61,881 nucleotides of DNA from CAUTNA01 sp964371145 (GTDB taxonomy: Bacteria; Pseudomonadota; Alphaproteobacteria; Rs-D84). The position numbers and the translations under genes were made by a program. Of the stretch, positions 35,512-44,424 are shown in pieces (position 1 is the first letter of the stretch; each line of letters begins with the position of its first letter). The notes under the pieces were generated by a model. It saw only the letters and a list, made by a program, of their open reading frames with translations. It did no database searches and was not told the DNA's origin. The stretch is from positions 1 through 61,881 of the forward strand of contig CAYJKO010000005.1 of the NCBI GenBank assembly GCA_964371145.1, in the 5' to 3' direction.

Positions 35512-35542
35512 TTTCAGCTCCTTATATTACTGTACCTGTGTA

Positions 35543-36262
35543 TTATATATTGTTTGTGCCATTTTTCAAGAGTTTTTGCAAGTTTTGTAAAGCATTCCAA
35601 ACATCTCGTTTTGCATCCGGTTTTAAAATTAAAAAACTTGGGTGATAAATGGATATTGTATCAATGTTGTCGAATGATTTTAAAGTGCCCCCCATATCTT
35701 TTGGGATTTTGGCATTTGCGACCGCGGTTGCGGTAATAGCGCCCAATGTTAAAATAACGCGTGGGTTTATAATGTCGATTGCTTTTTTTACAAAATCCAT
35801 ACCTGAATCTATTTCTGATTGTTCCGGTGTTCGCCCACCCGGGGTTCTCCATGCAAGAATTGGAATAATTGATGTTGTCGTTCTGTCTATTTCAATGGCA
35901 GACAACATTTTGTTTAACAATTCCCCTGCACCGTTTGTTAATATTTTTTTATTATTTTCGTCCACGTCAGATGGCATATCTGTGATAATTAAAAGACCGG
36001 ATGAATTGTCGCCAAAATCCGGCAAAACGGTGTTTTTTGCAAATTGTTTCAAAGGATGATTATATTCAGAAATAGCGGCGGACAATTCATCCAAAGTCTG
36101 TACATCGTTCAAATCTTTTTTAACCGCTGGTTCAATGGGTGGAACAATATTATTGGTTTCCGGTGTTTCGGGTTTGGTGTTTAATTTTGTTGGGGTTGGG
36201 TTTTCGTTTATTTCCCAATTTACGCCCGCCATACATAAATCTTTGATTTTATTATTGCTCAT
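35543..36262 (-). CDS. Uracil-DNA glycosylase-superfamily protein lacking Fe-S cysteines
   Basis: 239 residues. The C-terminal 160 residues follow the plan of family 4/5 UDGs: GELLNKMLSAI, PILAWRTPGGRTP, INPRVILTLGAITATAV and a final IYHPSFLILKPDAKRDVW with the conserved histidine. The first active-site loop, normally GEAPGxDED, reads TDMPSDVDEN. The cysteines that bind [4Fe-4S] in family 4 are absent: only Cys9 remains and the usual GC..C position reads NHPLKQ. The N-terminal 75 residues are proline- and asparagine-rich linker. It may be a cluster-free glycosylase or a degenerate one. It is divergent from pal. Confidence 0.7.
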   Translation of the reverse strand: MSNNKIKDLCMAGVNWEINENPTPTKLNTKPETPETNNIVPPIEPAVKKDLNDVQTLDELSAAISEYNHPLKQFAKNTVLPDFGDNSSGLLIITDMPSDVDENNKKILTNGAGELLNKMLSAIEIDRTTTSIIPILAWRTPGGRTPEQSEIDSGMDFVKKAIDIINPRVILTLGAITATAVANAKIPKDMGGTLKSFDNIDTISIYHPSFLILKPDAKRDVWNALQNLQKLLKNGTNNI

Positions 36263-36275
36263 ATTCCGTTTTCCC

Positions 36276-36304
36276 TTGAATTAATAGTCATTTTAATATA
36301 TAAT
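36276..36304 (+). promoter_or_regulatory. pal promoter
   Basis: TTGAAT, 17-bp spacer, TATAAT, followed by a leader of about 30 nt with AAGGGAG. This is one of the cleanest promoters in the window, as expected for an abundant lipoprotein. Confidence 0.75.
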
Positions 36305-36340
36305 ATACCACGAACAACAAAAACTCAAGGGAGTGTTTTC

Positions 36341-36751
36341 ATGAAAATTAAAAACTTAGCAATGTTGGCAGGAGCTTCTTTATTGGTTACTGCTTGCGGT
36401 TGTATCACAGAACCAGCAGATATGAACGGTCAAGCTGCATATTTCGAATATGCTTCATCTGAAATCACATCTGATTCTGAAAATAACTTGTTGGGTCAAG
36501 CTTTGTATATGAAAAATCACCCAGAAACAGAAATCCAGGTTGCTGGAAACTGTGACGAACGTGGTTCAACAGAATACAACTTGGCTTTGGGTGCACGTCG
36601 TGCAAACGCAGCAAAAGCAGTTATGGTTCAAGATGGCGTAGAAGCTGATCGTATTTCAACAATTTCTTATGGTAAAGAACGTCCAGCCGTAAAAGGTACA
36701 GGCGAAGAAGTTTGGAAATGGAACAGAAACGCAACAACAACTGTTAAATAA
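36341..36751 (+). CDS. pal: Peptidoglycan-associated lipoprotein (Pal/OmpA family)
   Basis: 136 residues. The lipobox VTAC places the lipidated cysteine near residue 19. The OmpA-like domain has YFEYASSEIT, the peptidoglycan-binding GNCDERGSTEYNLALGARRA (slightly short of the usual form) and ISYGKERP. It tethers the outer membrane to peptidoglycan and works with Tol-TolB, which are not in the window. Codon use is biased to frequent codons, consistent with high expression. Confidence 0.93.
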   Translation: MKIKNLAMLAGASLLVTACGCITEPADMNGQAAYFEYASSEITSDSENNLLGQALYMKNHPETEIQVAGNCDERGSTEYNLALGARRANAAKAVMVQDGVEADRISTISYGKERPAVKGTGEEVWKWNRNATTTVK

Positions 36752-36769
36752 TAGATTGTTGATGAAATT

Positions 36770-36797
36770 TAAAACCGCCCAATTGGGCGGTTTTTTA
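36770..36797 (+). terminator. pal terminator
   Basis: Stem ACCGCCC-AATT-GGGCGGT (36774-36791) followed by T6. Confidence 0.85.
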
Positions 36798-36808
36798 TTA
36801 GAGATAAT

Positions 36809-36908
36809 NNNNNNNNNNNNNNNNNNNNNNNNNNNNNNNNNNNNNNNNNNNNNNNNNNNNNNNNNNNNNNNNNNNNNNNNNNNNNNNNNNNNNNNNNNNN
36901 NNNNNNNN
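36809..36908. other. Assembly gap (100 N)
   Basis: Exactly 100 Ns. The same 18 bp occur immediately before (36791-36808) and immediately after (36909-36926) the gap, so the contig ends overlap. The gap may be empty or may hide a short tandem repeat. Confidence 0.95.
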
Positions 36909-36931
36909 TTTTTTATTAGAGATAATATAAA

Positions 36932-36960
36932 CAAAAACCGGCAAAATGCCGGTCTTTTAT
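36932..36960. terminator. CCGG-type terminator after accC
   Basis: ACCGGCA-AAA-TGCCGGT with T-rich sequence on both sides, at the accC stop. Confidence 0.8.
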
Positions 36961-38318
36961 TATTTGTTTTTCTTTTCAGATTCCAAAAATGTTTCCAACC
37001 AATGATTGTCAAAAGCTAATTTTTTAACGTCACTGTTTTTTAACAATTTTTGTTGCAAAGCAATTGTTGTATTAATTCCTTCGATTACGAATTCATCCAA
37101 AGAACGTTGAGCGCGCATAATGCAAGCCGCACGATTTGGAGCATACACAATCAATTTTGCAATCATAGAATCGTATGTTGGTGGAATTGTATAACCTGTA
37201 TACACGGCCGAATCAACACGAACACCCAATCCGCCAGGTGCAGAATATTGGGTAATTTTTCCAGGGTTCGGAACAAATGTTTCCGGGTCTTCTGCATTAA
37301 TACGGAATTCAATAGCGTGACCATTTGGTGTCAAATCAGATTGTTTGTAACCCAAAGGTTCGCCATCTGCAATACGAATTTGTTCTCGTACCAAATCAAC
37401 GCCGTATACCATTTCGGTTACGGGATGTTCTACTTGTAATCTGGTGTTCATTTCCAAGAAATAAAATTTACCATCTTCGAACATAAATTCAAAAGTACCT
37501 GCATTTGTATAGCCCATTTTTGTTGCAGCGACGCGGCAAACTTCGATCATATCTTCACGTTCTTTTGGGTTTAAAATGGCGGCTGGACATTCTTCCATAA
37601 CTTTTTGGTTTTTGCGTTGCAAAGAACAATCGCGTTCTCCGAAAATAACAACGTTGCCGTGTTGGTCGCCCAAAACTTGGAATTCAATATGACGTGGGTG
37701 TAATAATAATTTTTCCATATACAAAGTGTCATCTCCGAAACCGGATCTGGCTTCGTTCTTTGTCATTTGGAATAATTCTGGCAATTGTTCCGCGTTTAAT
37801 ACGGGACGAATACCTTTACCACCACCGCCAGCGGCAGCTTTTAACATAACCGGATATCCAATTTTTTCAGCCCAAGCAATCGCGTCTTCTAATGTGTCGA
37901 CCGCGCCATCTGAACCTGGTACAGTTGGCAAACCACATTCTTGTGCGGTTTTAATTGCGTTAACTTTGTTTCCCATTTTTGTAATCATAGCAGCCGTTGG
38001 CCCAACCCAGATTAATCCGTGTTGTTCAACTTTTTCAACAAAATCTGCGCGTTCGGATAAAAATCCATATCCAGGGTGGATTGCGTCTGAATTTGTTAAT
38101 AATGCCGCTGTTAAAATGGCTGATTCATTTAAATAAGAATCTTTTGATGGACCTGGTCCAACGCAAACAGATTCGTCTGCGATATGAACGTGAGTCGCGT
38201 TTTTATCAACTGTTGAATGTACAGCAACAGTTCTGATTCCCATATCACGGCACGCACGTATAATACGTAATGCGATTTCTCCGCGATTGGCAACTAATAC
38301 TTTTTTGATTTTTTGCAT
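36960..38318 (-). CDS. accC: Acetyl-CoA carboxylase, biotin carboxylase subunit
   Basis: A 452-residue ATP-grasp enzyme that carboxylates the biotin of AccB. Signatures: VLVANRGEIALRIIRACR at the start, KAAAGGGGKGIR (near 165), EFMFEDGKFYFLEMNTRLQVEHPVTE (split over about 275-300). The start at 38318 matches family N-termini but has no Shine-Dalgarno. An in-frame ATG at 38363 lies 13 nt after GGAGG and would add 15 hydrophobic residues with no homologous counterpart, so the true start is uncertain. It is the second gene after accB, 69 bases downstream. Confidence 0.95.
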   Translation of the reverse strand: MQKIKKVLVANRGEIALRIIRACRDMGIRTVAVHSTVDKNATHVHIADESVCVGPGPSKDSYLNESAILTAALLTNSDAIHPGYGFLSERADFVEKVEQHGLIWVGPTAAMITKMGNKVNAIKTAQECGLPTVPGSDGAVDTLEDAIAWAEKIGYPVMLKAAAGGGGKGIRPVLNAEQLPELFQMTKNEARSGFGDDTLYMEKLLLHPRHIEFQVLGDQHGNVVIFGERDCSLQRKNQKVMEECPAAILNPKEREDMIEVCRVAATKMGYTNAGTFEFMFEDGKFYFLEMNTRLQVEHPVTEMVYGVDLVREQIRIADGEPLGYKQSDLTPNGHAIEFRINAEDPETFVPNPGKITQYSAPGGLGVRVDSAVYTGYTIPPTYDSMIAKLIVYAPNRAACIMRAQRSLDEFVIEGINTTIALQQKLLKNSDVKKLAFDNHWLETFLESEKKNK

Positions 38319-38387
38319 TTGTAATAAAAGCGACAAAAAATAAAAACAACTGAATGCTTTCATCTTTTATCGCAATCCTCCGAAAAA

Positions 38388-38852
38388 TTATTCAATAATA
38401 ATCAATGGTTGATCAAATTCAACAGCAGCGCCGTCTTTGATCAAGATTTCTTTAACCATACCATCGCGGTCTGCTTTGATTGGATTAAATGTTTTCATAG
38501 CTTCGATTAAAACAACTGTGTCGCCTGCTTTGATAGTTGCGCCAACTTCTGTAAATGTTTTTGCGCCCGGTTCTGGTGACAAATATGCAACGCCAACCAT
38601 AGGTGATTTCAAAGCTGTTCCAGAAGAAGTTTTTGGTGCTTCGGCTGCGACAGGAGCTGTTTCTGCGATTGTTTGTTTAGACTCTGTTGCGACAGGAAAA
38701 TTTGGCATAGCTGTGGCGACAGTTTGTTGTTTAGACAAACGAATTTGTTTACGGTAAACGCCGAACAAAAATTGGCGTTCTAGATTTAATTCTGTTATTC
38801 CCATTTCGGCCATCATTTTTGACATGGATTCAACGGTTGAACGAAAAGACAT
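38388..38852 (-). CDS. accB: Biotin carboxyl carrier protein
   Basis: 154 residues. The biotinyl domain occupies the last 75 residues, with the target lysine in IEAMKTF (usual form EAMKLM) and conserved SPMVGVAY and GDTVVLIEA. A flexible Ala/Pro/Thr linker lies before it. The ATG at 38852 is chosen because AAAGG lies 8 nt upstream; an earlier ATG at 38939 overlaps yidD. It carries CO2 between AccC and the carboxyltransferase. Confidence 0.93.
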   Translation of the reverse strand: MSFRSTVESMSKMMAEMGITELNLERQFLFGVYRKQIRLSKQQTVATAMPNFPVATESKQTIAETAPVAAEAPKTSSGTALKSPMVGVAYLSPEPGAKTFTEVGATIKAGDTVVLIEAMKTFNPIKADRDGMVKEILIKDGAAVEFDQPLIIIE

Positions 38853-38935
38853 TATATATACCTTTGTTAAGTTAAACGGTTGCATTTCGGTTTTGCCGAT
38901 TTGCAGAATTGATTCTACCACATCAAAGCGATATG

Positions 38936-39154
38936 TCAAGGAACAGGGTCAAATCCAAAATTTCCCCACGGATTACAACGACTTATTCTGCGCAATCCCA
39001 AAATGGTGCCGCGAATAAATCCATATTTTTCGATTGCTTGCTTTGTATATTCGCTGCATGTTGGGGTAAAACGGCACGTTGCACGCCCGCCCGTAATTGG
39101 CGAAATTGCCAATTGGTATAATTTAATTAATAAAATAGCCGGCTTTTTAAGCAT
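38936..39154 (-). CDS. yidD: Membrane protein insertion efficiency factor YidD
   Basis: A 72-residue protein with the family core ISPITGGRATCRFTPTCSEY and RISRCNPWG. It assists YidC-mediated insertion. It overlaps rnpA by 8 bases. rpmH, usually upstream in rpmH-rnpA-yidD-yidC, is absent here, and yidC does not follow. Confidence 0.93.
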   Translation of the reverse strand: MLKKPAILLIKLYQLAISPITGGRATCRFTPTCSEYTKQAIEKYGFIRGTILGLRRISRCNPWGNFGFDPVP

Positions 39155-39479
39155 TTTTATTTAACTTTTCAATCGCGTCTTTCATTTGATTAACGGCGTC
39201 TGTAAAGGATGCGTCCAATATTTCGCGACGCGCAATAAATATGTAATCTAATTCAGGTAACAAAAATTCTTCATTTAATCGCAACCAAACACGTAACAAT
39301 CGTTTTGCGCGATTGCGTTGTACGGCGCGCTTCATGCTTTTTTTTGTGACGATAAACCCATATCTGGCGTCATTGGGAAAAAGCGTTTTGCCGGCCTTTG
39401 CGATAAAAAATTTTGTCTTAACGAAATCGCTTTCTCTGTGGGCTGCGAAATTGCTATGTTTTTTAAAAATGTTTCTCAT
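39147..39479 (-). CDS. rnpA: Ribonuclease P protein component
   Basis: 110 residues that help the RNase P RNA cut tRNA 5' leaders. The RNR motif region KRAVQRNRAKRLLR and RYGFIVTKK are present. The ATG at 39479 fits the family start (HSNFAAHRESDF follows). There is no Shine-Dalgarno; TATTAT ends 7 nt before the ATG, so the mRNA is probably leaderless. Confidence 0.92.
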   Translation of the reverse strand: MRNIFKKHSNFAAHRESDFVKTKFFIAKAGKTLFPNDARYGFIVTKKSMKRAVQRNRAKRLLRVWLRLNEEFLLPELDYIFIARREILDASFTDAVNQMKDAIEKLNKNA

Positions 39480-39486
39480 AACAAAA

Positions 39487-39514
39487 ATAATAGCATACAA
39501 ATCGAATTTTCCAA
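39487..39514 (-). promoter_or_regulatory. rnpA promoter (predicted leaderless)
   Basis: Minus-strand TTGGAA, 16-bp spacer, TATTAT, seven bases to ATG. The rest of the 134-bp rnpA-mreB gap is AT-rich with no further feature seen. Confidence 0.55.
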
Positions 39515-39613
39515 GAAAAATATGTATTTATATGCTTGCTTTTTTTTACGTTAAGTTTTATATTTATTTTGATTTTAAAATATATTACTTACAAATTTTG
39601 ATTGGAGATAAAA

Positions 39614-40663
39614 ATGTACAATTGGTTATTAAAATTCTTTTCTGCCGATATGGCGATTGATTTGGGGACTGCGAATACTTTGATTTATGTAAAAGGCCAA
39701 GGTGTCGTATTAAACGAACCATCTGTTGTTGCGGTTGTAGAAAACAGATTATTGGGACGCAAAGAAGTTTTGGCGGTGGGTGCCGAGGCTAAAAAAATGT
39801 TTGGTCGCACACCTGGTGCTATTTCTGCGGTTCGTCCATTGCGTGACGGTGTTATCGCAGACTTTGAAATTACAGAAGAAATGATAAAATATTTCATCCG
39901 CAAAGTACACAGCAGAACTTTATTAACAGCGCCTTTGATTATTATCTGTGTGCCATCATGTGCAACGCAAGTTGAACGTCGTGCAATACAAGAAGCGGCC
40001 GATGCCGCCGGCGCGCGCAAAGTATATGTTGTCGAAGAATCAACTGCGGCTGCAATCGGTGCCGGATTGCCGGTTGATAAGCCAATTGGTTCTATGGTAT
40101 TAGATATTGGTGGTGGTACGTCCGAAGTTGCGGTTATGTCTTTGGGTGGTATCGTTTATTCCAATGCTGTTCGTACAGCGGGCGACCAAATGGATTTAGA
40201 TATTATCGATTACGCACGTAAATCTAAAAATTTGTTAATCGGTGAAAACACAGCCGAAGAAATCAAGAAAAAAATTGGTACGGCTATGCCTCCGAAAGAT
40301 AAAGAAAACGAATTAAGCGTAAAGGTAAAAGGACGTGATTTATTGTCCGGCACCCCGCGCGAAGTTGTTATCACAGAATCACAAGTGGTCGAAGCTTTGC
40401 AAACAACTGTTAATAAAATCATTGATACAGTGAAACAAGCATTAGAATGCACTCCGCCAGAATTGTCTGCGGATATTGTTGACTTCGGAATTGCTATGAC
40501 CGGTGGCGGTTCTTTATTACGCGGTTTGGATATCGCAATCAGAAACGCAACGGGATTGCCTGTGTTCTTGGTTGATAATCCTCTGGCTTGTGTGGTAAAT
40601 GGATCGGGTAAAATGTTGTCCAATATAGATGGCAGCCGACACGTTTTGCAAACTATGTATTAA
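39614..40663 (+). CDS. mreB: Rod-shape-determining actin homologue MreB
   Basis: A 349-residue actin-like ATPase that forms membrane filaments guiding elongation. An N-terminal amphipathic stretch (MYNWLLKFFSADM) precedes phosphate-1 DLGTANTLIYVK. DIGGGTSEVAVMSLGG is phosphate-2, and MTGGGSLLRGLD the adenosine motif. GGAG lies 6 nt before the chosen ATG. mreB usually precedes mreC; here it is monocistronic, about 20 kb from mreCD-mrdAB. Confidence 0.96.
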   Translation: MYNWLLKFFSADMAIDLGTANTLIYVKGQGVVLNEPSVVAVVENRLLGRKEVLAVGAEAKKMFGRTPGAISAVRPLRDGVIADFEITEEMIKYFIRKVHSRTLLTAPLIIICVPSCATQVERRAIQEAADAAGARKVYVVEESTAAAIGAGLPVDKPIGSMVLDIGGGTSEVAVMSLGGIVYSNAVRTAGDQMDLDIIDYARKSKNLLIGENTAEEIKKKIGTAMPPKDKENELSVKVKGRDLLSGTPREVVITESQVVEALQTTVNKIIDTVKQALECTPPELSADIVDFGIAMTGGGSLLRGLDIAIRNATGLPVFLVDNPLACVVNGSGKMLSNIDGSRHVLQTMY

Positions 40664-40668
40664 AAAAA

Positions 40669-40696
40669 ATAAACCGGTTAAATACCGGTTTTTTTA
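40669..40696 (+). terminator. mreB terminator
   Basis: AAACCGGT / ACCGGTTT stem with T-tract, 6 nt after the stop. Confidence 0.85.
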
Positions 40697-40704
40697 ATCT
40701 TTTA

Positions 40705-40733
40705 TTGATTTCGTTAAAAATGTTTAGTATCTT
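40705..40733 (+). promoter_or_regulatory. xseB operon promoter
   Basis: TTGATT, 17-bp spacer, TATCTT, between the mreB terminator and xseB. Confidence 0.6.
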
Positions 40734-40764
40734 AAATATCATAAATAAAAAAAGGAATTAAATT

Positions 40765-40956
40765 ATGGATACAGAAAAATTGCCGTTCGAAGAAGCGTAT
40801 AAACAATTAATGGAAATTGTAAAAAAAATGGAATCGGGCGAATTGTCTTTGAAAGATTCTGTTGCCGCGTATGAAAAAGGCGTTAAATTAAAAGCTTATT
40901 GTGAACAGATTTTAAAAGAAGCCGAATTAAAAATTTCCACAATCGCAGGCGAATAA
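40765..40956 (+). CDS. xseB: Exodeoxyribonuclease VII small subunit
   Basis: A 63-residue helical protein with the family pattern LPFEEAYKQLMEIVKKMESGELSL (split: FEEA.K.L, ME.GEL.L) and AYEKGVKL. It pairs with XseA, which is not in the window, in single-strand DNA degradation. AAAGGA precedes the ATG. It starts the xseB-mutS-truB-rpsO operon. Confidence 0.92.
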   Translation: MDTEKLPFEEAYKQLMEIVKKMESGELSLKDSVAAYEKGVKLKAYCEQILKEAELKISTIAGE

Positions 40957-40981
40957 TTATCAAATCCAAAGGTTTAAAAAA

Positions 40982-43531
40982 ATGAGTAAAAAATTAACAC
41001 CGGTTATGCAACAATATGTGGATTTGAAACAAGAAAATCCAGATGCTTTATTATTGTTACGATTGGGTGATTTTTACGAAGTTTTTTTCGAAGATGCAAA
41101 AATCGTCAGTCGCGTTTTGGGTATAGTTTTAACCAAACGTGGATTGGACGAAGATGGTGCGGATATTCCAATGTGCGGTTTGCCGTGGCATGCTGCTGAA
41201 AATTATTTCGGACGTTTGGTGCGTGCGGGTTACAGTATCGCGTTGGTTGAACAAATGGAAACTCCGGCCCAGGCCAAAGCCGCAGGGCGAAAAAATTTAA
41301 ACCGCGAAGTTGTACGTGTATTAACGCCCGGTACAATTACTGATGATAATTTATTGACCCCAAAAAAATCGAATTTTTTGGTGTCTGTTGCAAAATGTGC
41401 AAATGGATTTGATATTGCAGGTTGTGATATTTCAACCGGTGAATTTTTCATCGGAAAATCAAATGATGTGTTCGACGACATTGTTCGTATAAATCCGGCC
41501 GAAATTATTTATCCCGAAAAATTAGCAGAAGATGCAGACGTTTTAAAATTGCGTGATGCTTTTAAAACAACCCCTGTCTATGAACGATTGTATTACCGCA
41601 GCGATGCAAAAGAAATCGTGTCAAAAATATTCGGACAAACATCCGATTGGATTAAAATCGCGGGGTCAGATAATGCGTCTTTTGATGACAATGCGATTGC
41701 TTTGATGGCAGGATATTTATTTAATACTCAACGTGGTGCAAATATAGTTTTCCGAACCCCTTATGATTTTAAATCTGGCAAACAATTATTAATAGATTCT
41801 GCGACTTGGAAAAGTTTAGAAATAGATTCTGCAATAAACGAAAACGGCAAATGTTTGATGGATGTTTTGGATAAAACAAAAACGTCCGCAGGTGCGCGAA
41901 AATTGAATTCTTATTTGCGTTGTTTGTCTGCGGACATCGATGAAATCAAAAAAAGACAGGGACATATTTCGCATTTGGTTTTGAATAAAAATTTAATTCA
42001 TTCTTTAACAGACGCTTTTGCAAATGTTCCAGATGTCGGCAGATGTTTGTCTCGATTGTCTTCTTCTCGTGCCACCCCGCGCGATTTAAAAAATGTTTGT
42101 GATTTTATATGTGGGTTGGATAATTTTAAATTAATCGGACAAAATCTGGATAAAGATTTGGCAGAAAAATACGCAAATATAAAATCTAATTCGTCGGTCG
42201 GATTACGTTTAAAATCTGCTTTGGCGGATGAATTGCCAACTTTTTTCCGAGACGGTAATGTGATACGCGATGGTTTTGATTTGTCTTTGGATAAAATAAA
42301 AGAATTGGCAAACGGCGCACGAGATACTATTGCGGGATTACAAACAAAATACGCATCAGAATCTGGCATTTCGACTTTGAAAATTAAATACAATAACATA
42401 TTGGGATATTTTATAGAAGTCCCAAGCGCGCGTTCAGATTATTTAATGAAACCGGAATCTGGATTTATACATCGTCAAACTATGGCTGGAAATATGCGTT
42501 TCACAACGTCTGCATTAATTGATTTAGATAACGAAGTTCGCAGCGCCGCAGAAAAAGTGCGCGGTATCGAAGATAAAATAATAGAAGATTTAATTGATGA
42601 AATAACTGGCATTTCGTCCGATTTAATGGATGCTGTCGATTTAATATCTGATACAGATGTTTGGGTCTCGCTGGCTAATTGTGCTATTCAATATTCTTGG
42701 GTTCGTCCCGATATGTCAAATGACACGTCATTCGATGTGACGGGTGCCCGCCACCCGGTCATAGAATATGTGTTGCAAAAATCTGGTAACAGATTTGTTC
42801 AAAATGATTGCATGTTAAATGATAAAAAAATTGCATTATTAACAGGACCAAATATGGCGGGAAAATCTACGTACCTGCGCCAAAATGCTTTGTTGGTGGT
42901 ATTAAGTCATTTGGGGTCTTTCGTCCCGGCAGATTCTGCAAAAATCGGAATATGCGATCAATTGTTTTCGCGTGTCGGGGCGTCCGACAATTTGGCGGCC
43001 GGTCAATCGACTTTTATGGTTGAAATGAATGAAACGGCAAATATTTTAAATCGTGCAACAAGCGCATCTTTCATCATTTTTGACGAAATTGGTCGCGGAA
43101 CTGCAACGTGGGATGGGATGGCTATTGCTCAATCAGTATTAGAATTTCTGGATGATAAATGTCCACGCACTTTATTTGCGACGCATTATCATGAATTAAC
43201 GGCTTTGGTTGGCACGGAAAAATTGCGAAATGTTGGTTGTTTAACAATAGATGTGCGTGAACATAATAATGAAATAATATTTATGCATAAAATAATACCG
43301 GGTGTTGCAAATCGTTCATACGGAATACATGTCGCCCAATTGGCGGGTATGCCACAATCGGTTATCGATCGCGCAGAAAATATATTGTCTGATTTGGAAA
43401 ATAAAAAAGACGTGCCTGTTTCGGCCGCTGCACCTGCTGTGATTGAAAATGCAACAATTGAAGAAGTCGGTGTTAAACCAAAAATGGCAGAGCCAAATGT
43501 TAAAAAAGTGCAATTAGATTTATTTGGATAA
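40982..43531 (+). CDS. mutS: DNA mismatch repair protein MutS
   Basis: An 849-residue mismatch sensor. The N-terminal domain has GDFYEVFFEDA with the Phe-x-Glu wedge. The lever/clamp region follows. The ATPase has Walker A GPNMAGKSTYLRQ (near 624), TFMVEMNE, Walker B FIIFDEIGRGT and ATHYHEL. The last residues QLDLFG match a beta-clamp-binding motif. The C-terminal tetramerisation segment is short and variable. Spacing to xseB is 25 bases. Confidence 0.97.
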   Translation: MSKKLTPVMQQYVDLKQENPDALLLLRLGDFYEVFFEDAKIVSRVLGIVLTKRGLDEDGADIPMCGLPWHAAENYFGRLVRAGYSIALVEQMETPAQAKAAGRKNLNREVVRVLTPGTITDDNLLTPKKSNFLVSVAKCANGFDIAGCDISTGEFFIGKSNDVFDDIVRINPAEIIYPEKLAEDADVLKLRDAFKTTPVYERLYYRSDAKEIVSKIFGQTSDWIKIAGSDNASFDDNAIALMAGYLFNTQRGANIVFRTPYDFKSGKQLLIDSATWKSLEIDSAINENGKCLMDVLDKTKTSAGARKLNSYLRCLSADIDEIKKRQGHISHLVLNKNLIHSLTDAFANVPDVGRCLSRLSSSRATPRDLKNVCDFICGLDNFKLIGQNLDKDLAEKYANIKSNSSVGLRLKSALADELPTFFRDGNVIRDGFDLSLDKIKELANGARDTIAGLQTKYASESGISTLKIKYNNILGYFIEVPSARSDYLMKPESGFIHRQTMAGNMRFTTSALIDLDNEVRSAAEKVRGIEDKIIEDLIDEITGISSDLMDAVDLISDTDVWVSLANCAIQYSWVRPDMSNDTSFDVTGARHPVIEYVLQKSGNRFVQNDCMLNDKKIALLTGPNMAGKSTYLRQNALLVVLSHLGSFVPADSAKIGICDQLFSRVGASDNLAAGQSTFMVEMNETANILNRATSASFIIFDEIGRGTATWDGMAIAQSVLEFLDDKCPRTLFATHYHELTALVGTEKLRNVGCLTIDVREHNNEIIFMHKIIPGVANRSYGIHVAQLAGMPQSVIDRAENILSDLENKKDVPVSAAAPAVIENATIEEVGVKPKMAEPNVKKVQLDLFG

Positions 43532-43535
43532 TATT

Positions 43536-44408
43536 ATGAATGGATGGATTGTTTTAGATAAACCGACAAATTGTAATTCTCGCAAAGCGGGTGCAATTTT
43601 GGCAAAGATATTTGGCGCCAAAACATTTGGTCATATCGGGACATTGGATCCTATGGCATCTGGTTTATTGCCCATTGCATTGGGGGAAGCCACAAAAATG
43701 ATTCCTTTTTGGCAAGCGAATGCACCAAAAGAGTATTTTTTCGACGTAATCTTCGGGTTCGAGACAGATACATTGGATATTACGGGCGACGTCACGCAAA
43801 AAAACGATAAAATTCCGACAGAACAAGCCGTGAGAGATGCTGTTTCACAAATAAAAGGCGAAATTATGCAGGTTCCGCCGCGTTATTCTGCAATTCATAT
43901 CAATGGCGTTCGTGCTCATAAAATGGCGCGCAAAGGAATTGATTTCGATGTGCCGCCCCGCCCCGTTACTATTTTCGAATTAGAATATTTGGGAAAAACA
44001 GATAATGCGCACCATTTCAGAACTTTGTGTTCTGTTGGTACATACGTGCGCAGCATCGGCCGCGATATCGCAAATATATGCGAAACTGTTGGTACGGTGT
44101 CTATGATTTATCGCACCCAGACGAACGGGTTAAATATAAAAAATGCTGTAAAACTTGATTTTTTGGAAAATCTGTATAATAATGGCAAAGATTGCAAAGA
44201 ATATTTACAATCAACGGATTATGGGCTGGGGGACATCCCGGTTTGTAATTTGAATGGTATTGACGCCGATTTTTATAAATCTGGCCGATTTATCAAGGTG
44301 TCGCAAGATTATCCAATTGGTTTAATTCGTGTTTATTGTGATGAACAATTCACAGGGATTGGATCTTTTGATGGAGAATTATTGCGTCCAAAAAGAACAT
44401 TAATTTAA
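43536..44408 (+). CDS. truB: tRNA pseudouridine-55 synthase
   Basis: A 290-residue enzyme that makes pseudouridine 55 in the T loop. It starts NGWIVLDKPTNCNS, and the catalytic aspartate is in GTLDPMASGLLP. RYSAIHINGVRAHKMAR and the GTYVRSIGRDI segment are conserved. The ATG at 43536 is 4 bases after the mutS stop with only GGA as a ribosome site, so coupling to mutS is likely. Confidence 0.95.
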   Translation: MNGWIVLDKPTNCNSRKAGAILAKIFGAKTFGHIGTLDPMASGLLPIALGEATKMIPFWQANAPKEYFFDVIFGFETDTLDITGDVTQKNDKIPTEQAVRDAVSQIKGEIMQVPPRYSAIHINGVRAHKMARKGIDFDVPPRPVTIFELEYLGKTDNAHHFRTLCSVGTYVRSIGRDIANICETVGTVSMIYRTQTNGLNIKNAVKLDFLENLYNNGKDCKEYLQSTDYGLGDIPVCNLNGIDADFYKSGRFIKVSQDYPIGLIRVYCDEQFTGIGSFDGELLRPKRTLI

Positions 44409-44424
44409 ACAAAGGCTAAAAAAG

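Noticed and set aside
38319..38363. Upstream start for accC giving a hydrophobic N-terminus
   Set aside because: It has a GGAGG but at 13 nt, and the 15 extra residues have no counterpart in biotin carboxylases; kept as an alternative in the feature.
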